Source: Nemopilema nomurai (lineage: Eukaryota > Cnidaria > Scyphozoa > Rhizostomeae > Rhizostomatidae). Taken from it: DNA of 64,000 bases. A program made the position numbers and the translations under genes. The notes below the pieces were generated by a model. That model saw only the letters and a program-made list of their open reading frames with translations. It had not been told where the DNA came from and made no database searches. This document shows positions 1 to 12,500 of this stretch, piece after piece; the first letter of the stretch is position 1, and each line of letters starts with the position of its first letter. The stretch covers positions 806,001 to 870,000 of the forward strand of contig ML133487.1 of assembly GCA_003864495.1 (NCBI GenBank), written 5' to 3'.

Positions 1-1300
1 AAGTTGCCGAAGTGATTGACGCAGCAGAGCAACAACGAGTACTAGAGAACAACAGCGTGCTCGGGACAGGGCAGGGGTCATTTCGTGCTTGCTACCCGTG
101 CGGATTGGACGTGCTCATTATTACCGGATCTGCCTTTCATTGCGTTTTGGGAATTTCGCCGTGGAAAGCTGCCTTAAGTAAGTACTTTTCGTTTCTTCTT
201 TCGATCTGATGATATTCCTAATGATGCTAAACTAAATTTCCGTGCTTTTTGACGATTTTTCAAATGCACCCCACGCTGGGGTAGCTTCCATCCGCCTCGA
301 AAAATTTGCTATCCACGAGCTTGCCTGCTTTCGAGGATGTTTTCTGAATGCTGAATTGATTGCTTACTTAAAATGATGCTAAATGAGATTTGATTTTCAT
401 GCTTTTTCCTCATTTTAGGTGAGAAATCGATCCAAAACTCGCGGTAGCAGCAACGTGGGGAATGGCAGGTACGCCCTCTGGCTGACTTCAAAATGCTGAA
501 AACTTCGTGCCCTCTAGAACGAATCAAAGTAAGTTTGTTTTGTTGCATTATGATCGCCGTTTTCCTGGTTTTTCTCTCTCGAGAAACTAGCTTTTGTGCG
601 TGGTTTTTGCACCTGGCCGTTGACCTGTTGACCTCCTTCCGCAATGCCCCGAGGGCGTTTTTCACTCTAAATTGCTCTAAATACCTAGCTAACTTGCTTT
701 TAGGGAAATTTCTGATAATCAATCGATTATTTTCATTAATGATGTTACGGGAGGTTTGATTTTTGGCTTTTTTCCTTTTTTAGAGAGAAATCGAGCCGAA
801 ACTCGCGGTACGCCCTCTCGCTGACTTCAAAATGCTGAAAACTTCGTGCCCTCTAAATCGAATCAAAGTAAGTTTGTTGTGTTGCTTCAAGTTTGTCGTT
901 TTCGTTGTTTTTCTGGTTCTTTTTTCGAAGAATTGTGTTTTTTGCTAGATTTTCGCACCTGGTTTGTCCTGTTGACTCCTTCCGCCAGCCTCGAGGGCGT
1001 TTTCCTCTAAATTGCCCTAAATAGCTTTGGCAGTAAACAACATGTTTGATGCATTCTAAAATGAGTGACTGCTGCTTTTTTGTGGCCTTTTACGATTGCG
1101 TTTTTGGCAGACCTCGCTTCTAACGAGTTTTCCTTGCTTGCAGGGTCATGGCGTGGCGTCAAATGTTATCCAGTTACCGTGCTGGGACGAAGAAAGGGAG
1201 AGCAAGAACACCGTTTTTAATAGACGAGAGACTACCGTACGAGCTTTAAAACCCTACGTTTTTATGTTGTATGTATTTAATTTTCTTGGTGGATGACGAT
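1..1300 (+). ncRNA. Putative spliced noncoding transcript, copy 1 (exon-like cassettes)
   Basis: Plus-strand splice signals delimit exon-like blocks: one ends at a GTAAGT donor at 178; one spans 419-528 between TTTTAG and GTAAGTTTG; a shorter version of that block spans 784-867 with the same flanks; another starts at 1144 after TTGCTTGCAG. The block at 419-528 and the intron-like sequence after it are themselves repeated, so exon and intron were duplicated together inside the unit. All frames are broken by stops, and block lengths differ between copies, so protein coding is unlikely. A snoRNA-host-like or other noncoding role, or a dead gene fragment, is possible. No RNA family was recognised. 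Confidence 0.25.
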
Positions 1301-2779
1301 GCATGGTTTTCGATTCGACGTTTACTCATTCTCGCGTTGTTCCTTCAGTGTTGGTAGCGTTGTTGAGATTTCTGAAACTGTAGAATTAATTTGGTGCCTA
1401 TTGGTGGAATAGTCAGTTTAGGGCCACAGCAAAGCCATTTTCTGTGTCTGCTAAGTTTCTTTAAATTACTCCAAACGCATAGGACAGCGTAGCGAGCTAA
1501 ATGAGCAAAAACCATTTCAATAGGACGGTTGAAACGTGCCACGAGGCAATTTTTATGTTTGTGTGTTGGCAAAGGGGTCACTTTCTGGCATGGCAGTGTC
1601 CCCGAAGCCACTTAGACAAAAACCGATAGCAGTATGGAGGTTTTTCAGTTTGTCTATAAAAATAACTAGGATAGACAGTGAATTTCCACTATATACTTTG
1701 CAAAAACTAAAGGGCAGGCTTCGCACGATCAAATTTAACGGATTTCGAAGTTTCGCCAGTCGTGCATTGTTCAAATAGAGCCGGAGCCGATTCAGGGGCA
1801 ACATAGGAATCAATTTAGACGTCGAAAAGGTCTAAAAACAAAGCATTTTAAACTTGCTTCACTAAAGGTTGATCAGCTAAAACATGGAGATTTTTTTTGT
1901 GGTCAACTGTTCTTCGATGGAGAATTGACAGGGTAACCCTCAAACGATTCTAAGCTTAATCCGCCCACATTTTCTAAAACTTTGAGAAAAAAAACATTGG
2001 CAGGTAATCTACCCCCAATATTTTCTAAAACGACGAGTAAAACGGTCAACAAAGCAAGTTTTTCGTGGCAGCTTTTTCGGACTTGGCAAGTAGGAAGGTG
2101 TCATATCGTGTTGTTTGTTTCATGCAGCGGTCGCTTGGCCCCATGACTCACTGGAACAAGGTTCCTTGAAGGGTGTTAACATTAACGAGTTGTCAATTTG
2201 ATTGATTGCCACCTCTGGACGCCGACAAACTGCAATGGGACGTGCACTCGATCTTGCAAGTGCAATTAACCGAAGTCCGCCAAGAATTGAAGCATTTCGA
2301 TTCGATATTTGAACAAAATTGAAAAGGATATTTAGGGGCATTTGAAAGAAATATGTAAATAGGGTCTGGGATGGAACTAAAAGGTTTGGCGGTTAAGGGC
2401 AAAATTTGATACAAGAGAAGAAGAGAAAATTTAAAATTTTATCATAAATCATAAGCAGGTGCCACTTGCCAAAAAATTTGGAACACCTTAGTAGCCCCCT
2501 CCCTCCATTCTAAGAGGCTCCCAAAGCTAAAAGTGGCTTAAAAGACAAATCATTTCAAACGCCCCTTTCTAGCGTCACCCAAATAATCACTAAAAAATAA
2601 AGGCGTTTGAAATAAAAAAAATCATAAGGATATGTAAATTAAATCGATGGCTCTGTGTGGTTAAAATCATTTGATATTTAGGTTCACGATAGACTATGTT
2701 ACTCAAATAGAATATATTCCAGTAAAACTTTGAAGACAACTTTCACCATAGGTAAACAATATATTGGTAAAACAGAAGA

Positions 2780-3300
2780 CTAGCCCCCAAAACCCCGCTG
2801 CGCGGGCTAAAAACCCCTTCTGTGGAAATAGAATTGCCCCTTAAAACTACCCCAAAACGAATTAGGCAGATTAGCCTCGGCAAGACAAGAGCCTCGCATC
2901 GAGAGCAAAAATGACGTAATGCACAGCCACGCACCGCACACTTGAAACGAAAGTTGTCAACGACAAAATGACTCGCCATCCTTCGCGTGCATCACTCGCA
3001 CTCATGTGACAATCGCTAGGACGGGGGAGCCTCATCCCTTCATCTTTTGCGAACCCCGTCCTAGCGATTGTCACATGAGTGCGAGTGATGCACGCGAAGG
3101 ATGGCGAGTCATTTTTTCGTTGACAACTTTCGTTTCAAGTGTGCGGTGCGTGGCTGTGCATTACGTCATTTTTGCTCTCGATGCGAGGCTCTTGTCTTGC
3201 CGAGGCTAATCTGCCTAATTCGTTTTGGGGTAGTTTTAAGGGGCAATTCTATTTCCACAGAAGGGGTTTTTAGCCCGCGCAGCGGGGTTTTGGGGGCTAG
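2780..3300. mobile_element. Fold-back palindromic element, copy 1
   Basis: Two arms of about 248 bp are almost perfect reverse complements, separated by a loop of about 30 bp (centre near 3040). Ends read CTAGCCCCCAAAACCCCGCT and its complement. The only arm mismatch noticed is one base (ACAAAATG against AAAAAATG). The pairing of flanks extends by three bases (AGA before, TCT after). It looks like a fold-back or MITE-type element. No clear target duplication is seen, because its right end coincides with the repeat-unit border. Open frames inside it are by-products of the palindrome. Confidence 0.85.
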
Positions 3301-3973
3301 TCTACATATACTAAAATGTGGATATGCAAATGAGGCGGCGCCTTTGATCTACACACCGAGGTGTTGTCGACACAAAAACTCCCAAACCACTGCCCCTATT
3401 TCCGAAATTCTTTTTCCAACTTGCTCCCTATATGTTGTATATTTGCAATAAGGCTGGATTTTTCGAAATTTTGCGTAGTTTTCGAGATATTTGCGTTTTC
3501 CTGCGACCCATCTGTTTTCGACCGCCTTCTCTCCGCCCTGGTGCCCCCACCGCAAGCCCCATCCTCAAGGTTTTTACACCCCTCGCTTCGGCCAGCATTC
3601 GTCTTCAATCGTGGGTGGTTTTTTCCCCAAAATTTTCCTTATTTTTAGTGGACATTGCCACTTTTCTGCGCGCCGAACGCCGATCGTCCGCCTTCTCCGA
3701 GCGCTGGCTCCCGAACGGTTCGTGCAAAGCTCCCCTTTTCCTAGCGGTAGGGTTCGTCCGGAGTGCCTCTTTTTAGATGTCTGGTTTTTTCTCCAAAATT
3801 CGCAAGCGTTTTCTCGAGACTCGCCATGTTTTTGCTTCGATTCGCCATTTCCAGGCAGCGGGGAGAAAATTTTCTTGCCCTCGATCGACCGAGCTTGCCC
3901 CGGTCACGTGCCTCGCTGTGCCACCCTGTATTGTTTGGGGACAAAAGAGAGTCTTCTTCCACCAATCGAAATG
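3301..3973 (+). other. Front block of repeat unit 2, possible promoter region
   Basis: This 673 bp block precedes the exon-like cassettes of copy 2 and has no partner in the window. It contains the octamer ATGCAAAT at 3324-3331, a short hairpin ACACC-GA-GGTGT near 3351, and pyrimidine-rich sequence. The octamer is a known enhancer element of metazoan snRNA and some Pol II promoters, but one octamer occurs often by chance. A promoter role is inference from position only. Confidence 0.2.
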
Positions 3974-5330
3974 CAAGTTGCCGACGTGAGTGACGTGTCG
4001 CAGCAGAGCACCGAGGCGTAGATCGGTAGTAGAGAACAACAGCGTGCTCGGGACAGGGCAGGGGTCATTTCCTGCTTGCTACCCGTGTGGATTGGACGTG
4101 CTCATTATTACCGGATCTGCCTTTCATTGCGTTTTTGGGAATTTCGCCGTGGAAAGCTGCCTTAAGTAAGTACTTTTCGTTCCTCCTTTGATCTGATGAT
4201 ATTCCTAATGATGCTAAACTAAATTTCCGTGGTTTTTTGACGATTTTTCCAATGCACCCCACGCTGGGGAAGCTTCCATCCGCCACGAAAAATTTGCTAT
4301 CCACGAGCTTGCCTGCTTTCGAGGATGTTTTCTGAATGCTGAATTGATTGCTTACTTAAAATGATGCTAAATGAGATTTGATTTTCATGCTTTTTCCTCA
4401 TTTTAGGTGAGAAATCGAGCCGAAACTCGCGGTGGAAGAAAAATTCACGAGAAACTGCAGGCACGCCCCCACCTGGCTCTCTCGCTGGCTACGAAATGCT
4501 GAAAACTTTGTCGTGCCCTCTAGAACGAATCAAAGTAAGTTTGTTTTGTTGCATTATGATCGCCGTTTTTCTGGTTTTCTCTCTCGAGAAACTAGCTTTT
4601 GTGCGTGGCTTTTGCACCTGGCCGTTGACCTGTTGACCTCCTTCCGCCATGCCCCGAGGGCGTTTTTCACTCTAAATGGCTCTAAATACCTAGATAGCTT
4701 GCTTTCAGGGAAATTTCTGATAACCAATCGATTAACTTCTTTAATGATGTTACGGGAGGCTTTTTTCCTTTTTTAGAGAGAAATCGAGCCGGAACTCGCG
4801 GCAGCAGCAACGTGGGGAACGGCAGGTACGCCCTCTCGCTGACTTCAAAATGCTGAAAACTTCGTGCCCTCTAAATCGAATCAAAGTAAGTTTGTTGTGT
4901 TGCTTCAAGTTTGTCGTTTTCGTTGTTTTTCTGGTTCTTTTTTCGAAGAATTCGGGTTTTTTGCTAGATTTTCGCACCTCGCTGTTTGTCCTGTTGACTC
5001 CTTCCGCCAGCCCTCGAGGGCGTTTTTCATTCTAAATTGCTCTAAATAGCTTTGGCAGTAAACAACATGTTTGATGCATTCTAAAATCAGTGACTGCTGC
5101 TTTTTTGTGGCCTTTTACGATTGCGTTTTTGGCAGACCTCGCTTCTAACGAGTTTTCCTTGCTTGCAGGGTCATGGCATGGCGTCAAATGTTATCCACTG
5201 TTGCCGTGTTGGGACGAAGAAAGGAAGAGCAAGAACTTCGTTTTTAATAGACGAGAGACTACCGTACGAACTTTAAAACCCTACGTGTTTATGTTGTATG
5301 TATTTAACTTTCTTGGTGGATGACGATGCG
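3974..5330 (+). ncRNA. Putative spliced noncoding transcript, copy 2
   Basis: This is the second copy of the cassette series, with every splice-like signal kept: donor GTAAGT at 4166, block 4407-4534, shorter sister block 4777-4885, and final acceptor TTGCTTGCAG before 5169. The block 4407-4534 is longer than its copy-1 partner (128 against 110 nt), and the length change is not a multiple of three. The dinucleotides survive while the block lengths drift, which fits a noncoding transcript better than a coding one. Transcription is not shown by the sequence. Confidence 0.25.
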
Positions 5331-6712
5331 TGGTTTTCGATTTGACGTTTCCTCATTCTCGCGCTTTTTCTTTTGTGTTGGACGCGTTGTTGAGATTACT
5401 GAAACTGTAGAATTAATTTGGTGCCTATTGGTGGCAATAGTCAGTTTTTGACCGCTACAGAGGCAGTTTTCATGTGTGCTAAGTTTCATTTCGTGTCACG
5501 GTTTTTTCTTTAAATTACACTAAACTCTTACGACAGCGTAGCGAGCTAAATGAACAAAAAGCTTTTCCATAGGACGGTTGAAAACGTGACAGAGCTATCG
5601 AAAAGCCCGAGAGAAGTTGAAAATAACTATGGGGCAATTTTTTTTTGTGCTGGCCAAGGGGTCCCTTTTCGGCATGGCAGAGCCCCCGTAGTCATTTAAA
5701 CTAAAATCGATTGGATTGACGAGGTTTTTCAGTTTTTGTCTATAAAAATATCTAGGATCGGCAGTGATTTTCACTATATACTTTGCAAGAACTAAAGGGC
5801 AGGCTTCGCACGGTCGAATTTAGCGGATTTCGACGTTTCGCCAGTCGTAAATTGTTCAAGTAGAGTCGAAGCCGATTAAGGGGCAACATAGGAATCAATT
5901 TAGACGTCGAAAAGGTCTAAAAATAAAGCATTTTAAACTTGCTTCACTTCAGGTTGATCAGCTAAAACATGGAGATTTTTTTTGCGGTCAACTGTTCTTC
6001 GATGGAGAATTGACAGGGTAACCCTCAAACGATTCTAAGCTTAATCCGCCCACATTTTCTAAAACTTTGAGAAAAACATTGGCAGTGTAATCTACCCCCA
6101 ATATTTTCTAAAACGACGAGTAAAACGGTCAACAAAGCAAGTTTTTCGTGGCAGCTTTTTCGGACTTGGCAAGTAGGAAGGTGTCATGTCGTGTTGTTTG
6201 TTTCATGCGGCGGTCGCTTAGCCCCATGACTCGCTGGAACAAGGTTCCTTGAAGGTTGTTAACATTAACGAGTTGTCAATTTGATTGATTGCCGCCTCTG
6301 GACACCGTCAAACTGCAATGGGACGTGCACTCGATCTTGCATGTGCAAGTAACCGAAGTCCGCCAAGAATTGAAGTATTTCGACTCTAAATCTCAACTTG
6401 GTTCTGAAACCCTTAACTACTGCTTTGGGCGCACAAAGTTGAAAAATATAGAGCGGTGAAGCTAAAAGTACTTGAAAGACGAATCACTCCAAACGCCCCC
6501 TCAGAGCGTGCTCGCCCAAATATTTACTGAAAAAATATGCGTTTCAAATAAAAAATATATAAGTTATGTAATGAAATCGATGGCTGTGCGTGATTAAAAT
6601 CATTTGATATTTAGGTTCACGATAGACCATGTCACGCAAATAGAATATATTGCAGTAAAACTTTGAAGACAACTTTCTTCATAGATAAACAATATATTGG
6701 TAAAACAGAAGA

Positions 6713-7232
6713 CTAGCCCCCAAAACCCCGCTGCGCGGGCTTAAAACCCCTTCTGTGGAAATAGAATTGCCCCTTAAAACTACCCCAAAACAAATTAGGC
6801 AGATTAGCCTCGGCAAGACAAGAGCCTCGCATCGAGAGCAAAAATGACGTAATGCACAGCCACGCACCGCACACTTGAAACGAAAGTTGTCAACGACAAA
6901 AGACTCGCCATCCTTCGCGTGCATCACTCGCACTCATGTGACAATCGCTAGGACGGGGGAGCCTCATCCCTTCATCTTTTGCGAACCCCGTCCTAGCGAT
7001 TGTCACATGAGTGCGAGTGATGCACGCGAAGGATGGCGAGTCATTTTTTCGTTGACAACTTTCGTTTCAAGTGTGCGGTGCGTGGCTGTGCATTACGTCA
7101 TTTTTGCTCTCGATGCGAGGCTCTTGTCTTGCCGAGGCTAATCTGCCTAATTTGTTTTGGGGTAGTTTTAAGGGGCAATTCTATTTCCACAGAAGGGGTT
7201 TTAAGCCCGCGCAGCGGGGTTTTGGGGGCTAG
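6713..7232. mobile_element. Fold-back palindromic element, copy 2
   Basis: Same element as at 2780-3300, with the same loop. It differs from copy 1 at several arm positions, and each difference is present in both of its own arms: GGGCTTAAAACC replaces GGGCTAAAAACC, and CCAAAACAAATT replaces CCAAAACGAATT. Its right end is the last base shared by the two tandem units. Confidence 0.85.
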
Positions 7233-8686
7233 TAATCTCTATTCTGTGGTTCTAGCTCGGTTTCTACTTTCGGCCGGAAAATTCTAGCTTGGGTCCTAGT
7301 ACTAAAAGTTTCTTAATCTTTCACTAGTTTCTAGTACTAAAAGTTTCTTAGAAGTTTCTTATTTTTAGATAAGCATTTAACATTTCAGCATTAAATTTTG
7401 CCCCTCCCTTGCATATTAAAGTTTTTAACACAACACTCAGAGTTGATATCGTATCCGTTGGTCATTATTCTTATTATTCTTATTATATCCGTATTTTTTA
7501 TCGAGACACCCGGTACAGTGTGCTTAAATTTGTTCAAGTATTTCATGGCAAAGTTATCGGAAACCCAACTACTGTTACAAGTAGACTCAACATCTTGTGT
7601 TAGTCTGAATAAAAATGTGCTAGCAAATATAGATCAAGTGGTATCATTCGAGTAAATGCTTAAAAGCAAACAAAAAATCACAAGCAACGTGTGTTGTAAA
7701 ATGAACATTTCAAAAGATACGGCCTCTTAAATAGTTGAGAAGATGACGTCATCAAAAGGGCCTTTTCTCCGGTGATGCATTTATCCATGTGCTTACTGGG
7801 CTAGTGGTCTCCTTGAGATTATGATTTAAGGGGGCCCAAAGTAGAGGTGTTATGAGTAGCATGGCATGAACTACTTCAGCATAATTTTGGGGGCCCAGGG
7901 CCCACTTGTTAAGCCTTAAAGTGGTCAATAATTACTTTGACATGATCAACTATCTTTGATGGAAAAATTTAATTTCCCATCATTGGCCCCATCCACTATC
8001 ATCTCTCACTGTCAGAATTCTCGTCAAATTCACCAAAAAGGATAAAGTTTATCTGGTTGTGGCCCTACTTCTTAGCAAGCCAGGCAAAATGTCCCCTAAA
8101 ACCCCGCGACACCCAAAAGTGCCTTTCAAAATTGGAATTGTCACATGCCCCTTTTGACCTGAAAATCTCACTTTTTAGATGCTTCCCACGTCCCTGAAAT
8201 AGAAGGTCTCGAGATTGAAAGTCAAATGTTTTGAAGAACGTTTAAGTCTTCATAACACTTCATCTTCATCTTCAGACTTGATATTTCGTTCCCACTGGGT
8301 AGGAGAATAAAAGGGGTTCATCCAAGTATTCTATGAAAAGCACCACATAGGGTGCAGAAAAATAATACTTTTTACAATTTTTTCTGAAGTTTTTTTGCAA
8401 AATAGTAATAAATAGAAAAAAGGAAGTTAATACGAATAAAAGAATAGAACCAACTCAACAGCATAAAATTTAATTTCTAGTTTACCTCCTTTTGAATTTA
8501 GGCTTTTGTTCGTCGTCCGTTCGGATTTCGGAAATGCTTCTCAAAAAGTATATCCAAATAAAGAATTAAACGAGGCGATACCATGATAGATAAAATTATC
8601 AATTTTTTAAACTATAAACATTAAACTGTTCTGAATATTGAGCATTATTCTAAATATTAACGCCGAGTTTCTTTGCTCTCATTCAA
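7233..8686. other. AT-rich spacer, no gene seen
   Basis: No convincing gene is seen. A 20 bp direct repeat (core TAGTACTAAAAGTTTCTTA) occurs at 7296-7315 and 7331-7350. The 85-codon plus-strand frame starting at 7398 is hydrophobic, low in complexity and unlike any family I recognise. Confidence 0.4.
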
Positions 8687-9150
8687 ATGTTTAGGATTAA
8701 ATTAACTAAGAATTATCAAAGTCATTTTTCCCAATCGTTAGGGACTACGGGTAGCCACTTGGCCCACTGTCCCATTTTTGTGACACATTTTCCCCCTTAT
8801 CAATTTAGCCCCCCCACACAAAATCATCTGATATCAAAATTGCATGCCGTTGGTAATCAGAGGGATGAAGTCGACCCTTTTGATTATTTGATTTCAGAAG
8901 ACGATATGGCCCATGAAGACATTTCGAAGATGATGATGAATTAATTATTGATGAAAATGATGTTGACAATGTAATTGATGTAGAGGTCTGATTGATGTTT
9001 AATTTCTTTTACAAATAATAAAAAGTTAGTCTAACACTGGTTTTTGTTACAAAATATTAATAAGCCCCACCCTCTCAATTTAGCCCCACTTCTCTTTAAG
9101 CCCCACTTTGACGTGCCGAGGAACAATAAGCCCCCTCGAGGGGCTAAAAA
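8687..9150 (+). mobile_element. Decayed DNA transposon remnant
   Basis: A plus-strand frame (8687-8944) ends in an acidic tail containing DEVDPFDYLISEDD, and a neighbouring frame continues with further Asp/Glu-rich residues before a stop. Acidic tails of this kind are common at the C-terminus of pogo/Tigger-type transposases, but no catalytic motif is left. It is followed at 9062-9145 by several TTAAGCCCC or TTTAGCCCC motifs and a near-palindrome around AGCCCCCTCGAGGGGCT, which look like transposon ends. The family assignment is a guess. Confidence 0.25.
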
Positions 9151-9595
9151 GAGAATTCACAGTAATCAAATGGCTACTGGCTAGGCTCTCGATAAACAAT
9201 GCTAATCACGATTTTTGTTTCTATAATTTGACACATAAACAACAAATTCAAAGGCCAAATTTAAAGTTCGGCATTGGTAGACAAATGGATGTTGAATTTC
9301 ATAACTGTATTCTATAACTTCATAACATACCCTCTACTCCCCATCTATAGTAAAACCAATAATAATTTTCAGCCTAGAGACCTGGCCATTAATCATCTAA
9401 TTCAGCCTCAAAGGCATCACACGAAAACAACGATACAACTTCTGAAAAGAGGTGGTCATATTCAGATTAACCCATAAGAATTTATCATTTCCCCATGTCG
9501 CAATTATCACCATGATATGCCACAAACATAGCCTTTGATCAGTTCAAATGTGTTGAGAAGAGTGACATAGCACCATCTAATGGCAAAATATAACA

Positions 9596-12500
9596 TCAAA
9601 CAAATTCAGTCGAGGCCCACTGCTTGAGGTCAGTGGGGCAGCCCTGGTAGGAAGAAAAAACCTCGTTAATCTGGTTGTCATTCGCTAGCAGCATCATCTG
9701 TTGGAACTCTTTTGGCAAAGATGACTGATTCACGCTCTGCATTGGCCTAACGAGCTCCAACGTTTGAAGGTGCTCGAATGCTTTCATGGCGACTCTTTTG
9801 TCGAACTTTTGAGTTGTTGTGCTCCGTTTCATTACAAAAGACTCGTATTCTGAAACAGATGACATAAACTATAATAAGAAAACGCGGGGGCAGCAAATTC
9901 TAAAACTCCTGTATCTCCTCTGGCATGCAGAAAACTGAGATGAACCAAGAGCTTAATCGAACAAGTGGAATTAGAAAAGCAACGTAGACACAAATGACAC
10001 AGCAGGTCATGCTTCTTTTGCATTATGACACTGCTTGGAAAAGAGACAACTGAAGTACCACCTTTACCAAATTGATTTATTGCTACCATATTGCTAATTG
10101 AATTGAGCTAGATTATGATTGCTGGGCGCCCAATGCCAGCCATAGATCATCTAGACATAGAGCCTTTGCCTTTGCCTTCATTTGCCTTCTTAAGTTTGGA
10201 AACTTTAAGGACCCGTTGGTGTTTGACCCTTGAGATAGATGACGGTTTTAAGTGCTTTTGACGAAAAGCAGAGGCTAGGAAGTATGTGTAACACTCCTAA
10301 GGGCATACATAAAGTGCTAACCGTAACGAGACAGGTACGACGATACAACCAAATGGGTCAGCTGAAACAAAACGACTTTGATCATCTCGATAAAAGCTGC
10401 GCCACTTAAGCTGAAGAAGGGAACCAAAACTAACCTTTAAAAATCATATCGAAGTTGAAAGCTTCCCCACTCCGTTTATCCCGAATGTGCTTCATTGCCA
10501 CAACGAGGCAGAGCTCAAGCACTGACAGGCCTAGCGAAAATGGAGATTATCATGAAGCATGAAAATCAGAGAATCAAATGGAGTGAGTTGTGTGTAGTAA
10601 TGTTGTTTCAAACAGAAATAGGCGCTCACAAAGAGCCTGTGAACGCAGCGAATCTGCGTCAAACATAGAATTAAATCACCTGAGAAGATAAAAATCATCA
10701 TTAAAGGATAGAAGTGTTTAAGATAACAAATATGGCGATTTCTGGCTCATTTAAGAAATATGAAGCAGTAATTCAATCTGTCTTATTATGAAGTTGACGT
10801 CGAAAATTCCAGCATGGCTTATAAAAATCGACGATAATGTGAAAACCGACTTATTATTATGGGTCACTTGCTCTGATTAAGTTCCAAAGTAAGAAGAAGC
10901 GACGCAAAAGCACTTAACCTTCACTGGCTGAATCAACAAAATTTTCGAATAAAAGATAATGGTGGAATACCATTCAGAATCCTTTGCTTGCTATCGCTCT
11001 CCTGACCTTTAAAAACATCCGAAAGAATTTTAGAAGTAAGGAATGGAGATTTGACAGAGATCTTGCAGACTGCTTGAGCCAGACACATGGACAGAAAGCG
11101 AATATCTTTTGATTTGTTGAAATGTTTCCTGATGACAGCCCGAGTGGATTTATCAACTGTCAGAGTCTAAAACAAAAACGATAACATGCAACCAAGGCAA
11201 TTAACCATGTTTCGAAATCAGATGCAACAAAGAATATTGGTCGTAGGTAGCTTAATGATTCATTGATCAGTTCATTGATCTACACAATAACATTATACCA
11301 TATAGTAACAAGTAAAAATCGATTAAAGAAGTGCATAACAGCATATGAACAAGAATGGGCATTTGCTACACACAGAAACAAAGTTTTCTGCAGTATAGTT
11401 ATGCAGGGTCAAGGTCAAAGGGTAGCCGAGGTGTTGCAGGAGTCAAAGGGCAAAACTTGTAGTTGCGCAATGACTGTTGCGCATTAGCAGGCGCACCTCT
11501 ACTTGCTGATTCCAACGGTCCCTAAACGTTCTTGATTGAAAATCGGCAGGAAGCTTCAACATCGACCTGGGAGAAAATTTTGTTATAAGAACTGTTAAAA
11601 AACTGAAAAAAATTCGGACATTGAAAACATTTTAATTTGTTTTTATGTCTATCATTTACTTAAAATTAATAATGACACTTACTAACATACACAAATAATG
11701 TGCTAACTTCTTTCGAAATGTTAACAATTCGTGTAAAATAAGCAATACCTTGGATTGAACGTTCACTGTTAAATGCCGGTTATCACCTTCAACTCTTGAG
11801 AGCTTTACAGAAGATAACAAGATATCGAGAAGGCATGGGAAAGCCAACGGCATGAATGGTGAAATATTTTTTTTGGTGAACTGCTCATTTTGCTTGGAAT
11901 ACGTATCAGACACAAGTAACGCACAGACGCTGAGATAAATTATGTTAAACATGGAAACATATTAGCTATTCATGGGTACACGTTTCTTCATAGGAACCCG
12001 TCGAAGCAGTACAGGAAAGTGGACAAAACTCACTCTAACATGGTTGTGTAATCTTCGAAGCCAATCTGACTGAAAGTTAGGATGCTTCGATGGGAATATC
12101 GAGACTTGACTCGCTTTTCTAGCAGCTCGATGACATCCTGAAAGGAACATGATTGAAATGCATTGGACTGCGCCAAAGTGAATATTTTGTTGTCTATTCA
12201 TACAATAATGAATTAAGAACGTGACAGGTAAATAAAATTTAACGAAAAAAAGACTACATATTGATATAGCGATCTTGGTAACAAAAGGACAAAGAATCGT
12301 AAGGGATCATCATCATACGTCATATGCTAGGGACATTTATGTAGATTACGATTGGCACAATTTCTCCAGTCATGTGACTAAAACTATAGTTGCAACATGA
12401 AAGGAGAACTGGCCACAGCTGAAAGCCCTTGGAGAAAAGATCTTGGCCAACCCGACTTTCTCGAACATTGTACAAATTTGATGTCGTGTTGCTTCAAATC

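Larger units (their letters stand above)
1..3300. repeat. Tandem repeat unit, copy 1 (left end cut by window)
   Basis: Base 1 aligns with about base 3974, and similarity continues with small indels up to the end of the fold-back palindrome at 3300, which matches 7232 in copy 2. The offset is about 3973 at the start and 3933 at the palindrome. Around 2300-2520 the copies differ more. No long conserved reading frame runs through the unit. It holds exon-like cassettes (about 1-1300), an AT-rich middle and the palindrome. The beginning of this copy lies left of the window, so the array may continue there. Confidence 0.9.
3301..7232. repeat. Tandem repeat unit, copy 2
   Basis: This is the complete second unit if units run from one palindrome end to the next. 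Bases 3974-7232 match 1-3300. Bases 3301-3973 have no counterpart inside the window and would be the front part of the unit. After 7232 the sequence is no longer repeated. The divergence between copies (scattered substitutions and short indels) shows that the duplication is not brand new. Confidence 0.85.

Noticed and set aside
3303..3317. String ACATATACTAAAAT, which also occurs in U6 snRNA
   Set aside because: Similarity stops after 14 bases; the rest of U6, including the ACAGAGA region, is absent.
2743..3451. Overlapping open frames on both strands around the fold-back element, with SASDAREGWRVI and CVAVHYVIFALDARLLSCRG
   Set aside because: The frames are mirror images produced by the palindrome, begin or end at its borders, and recur unchanged at 6679-7287. 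They are repeat by-products, not genes.
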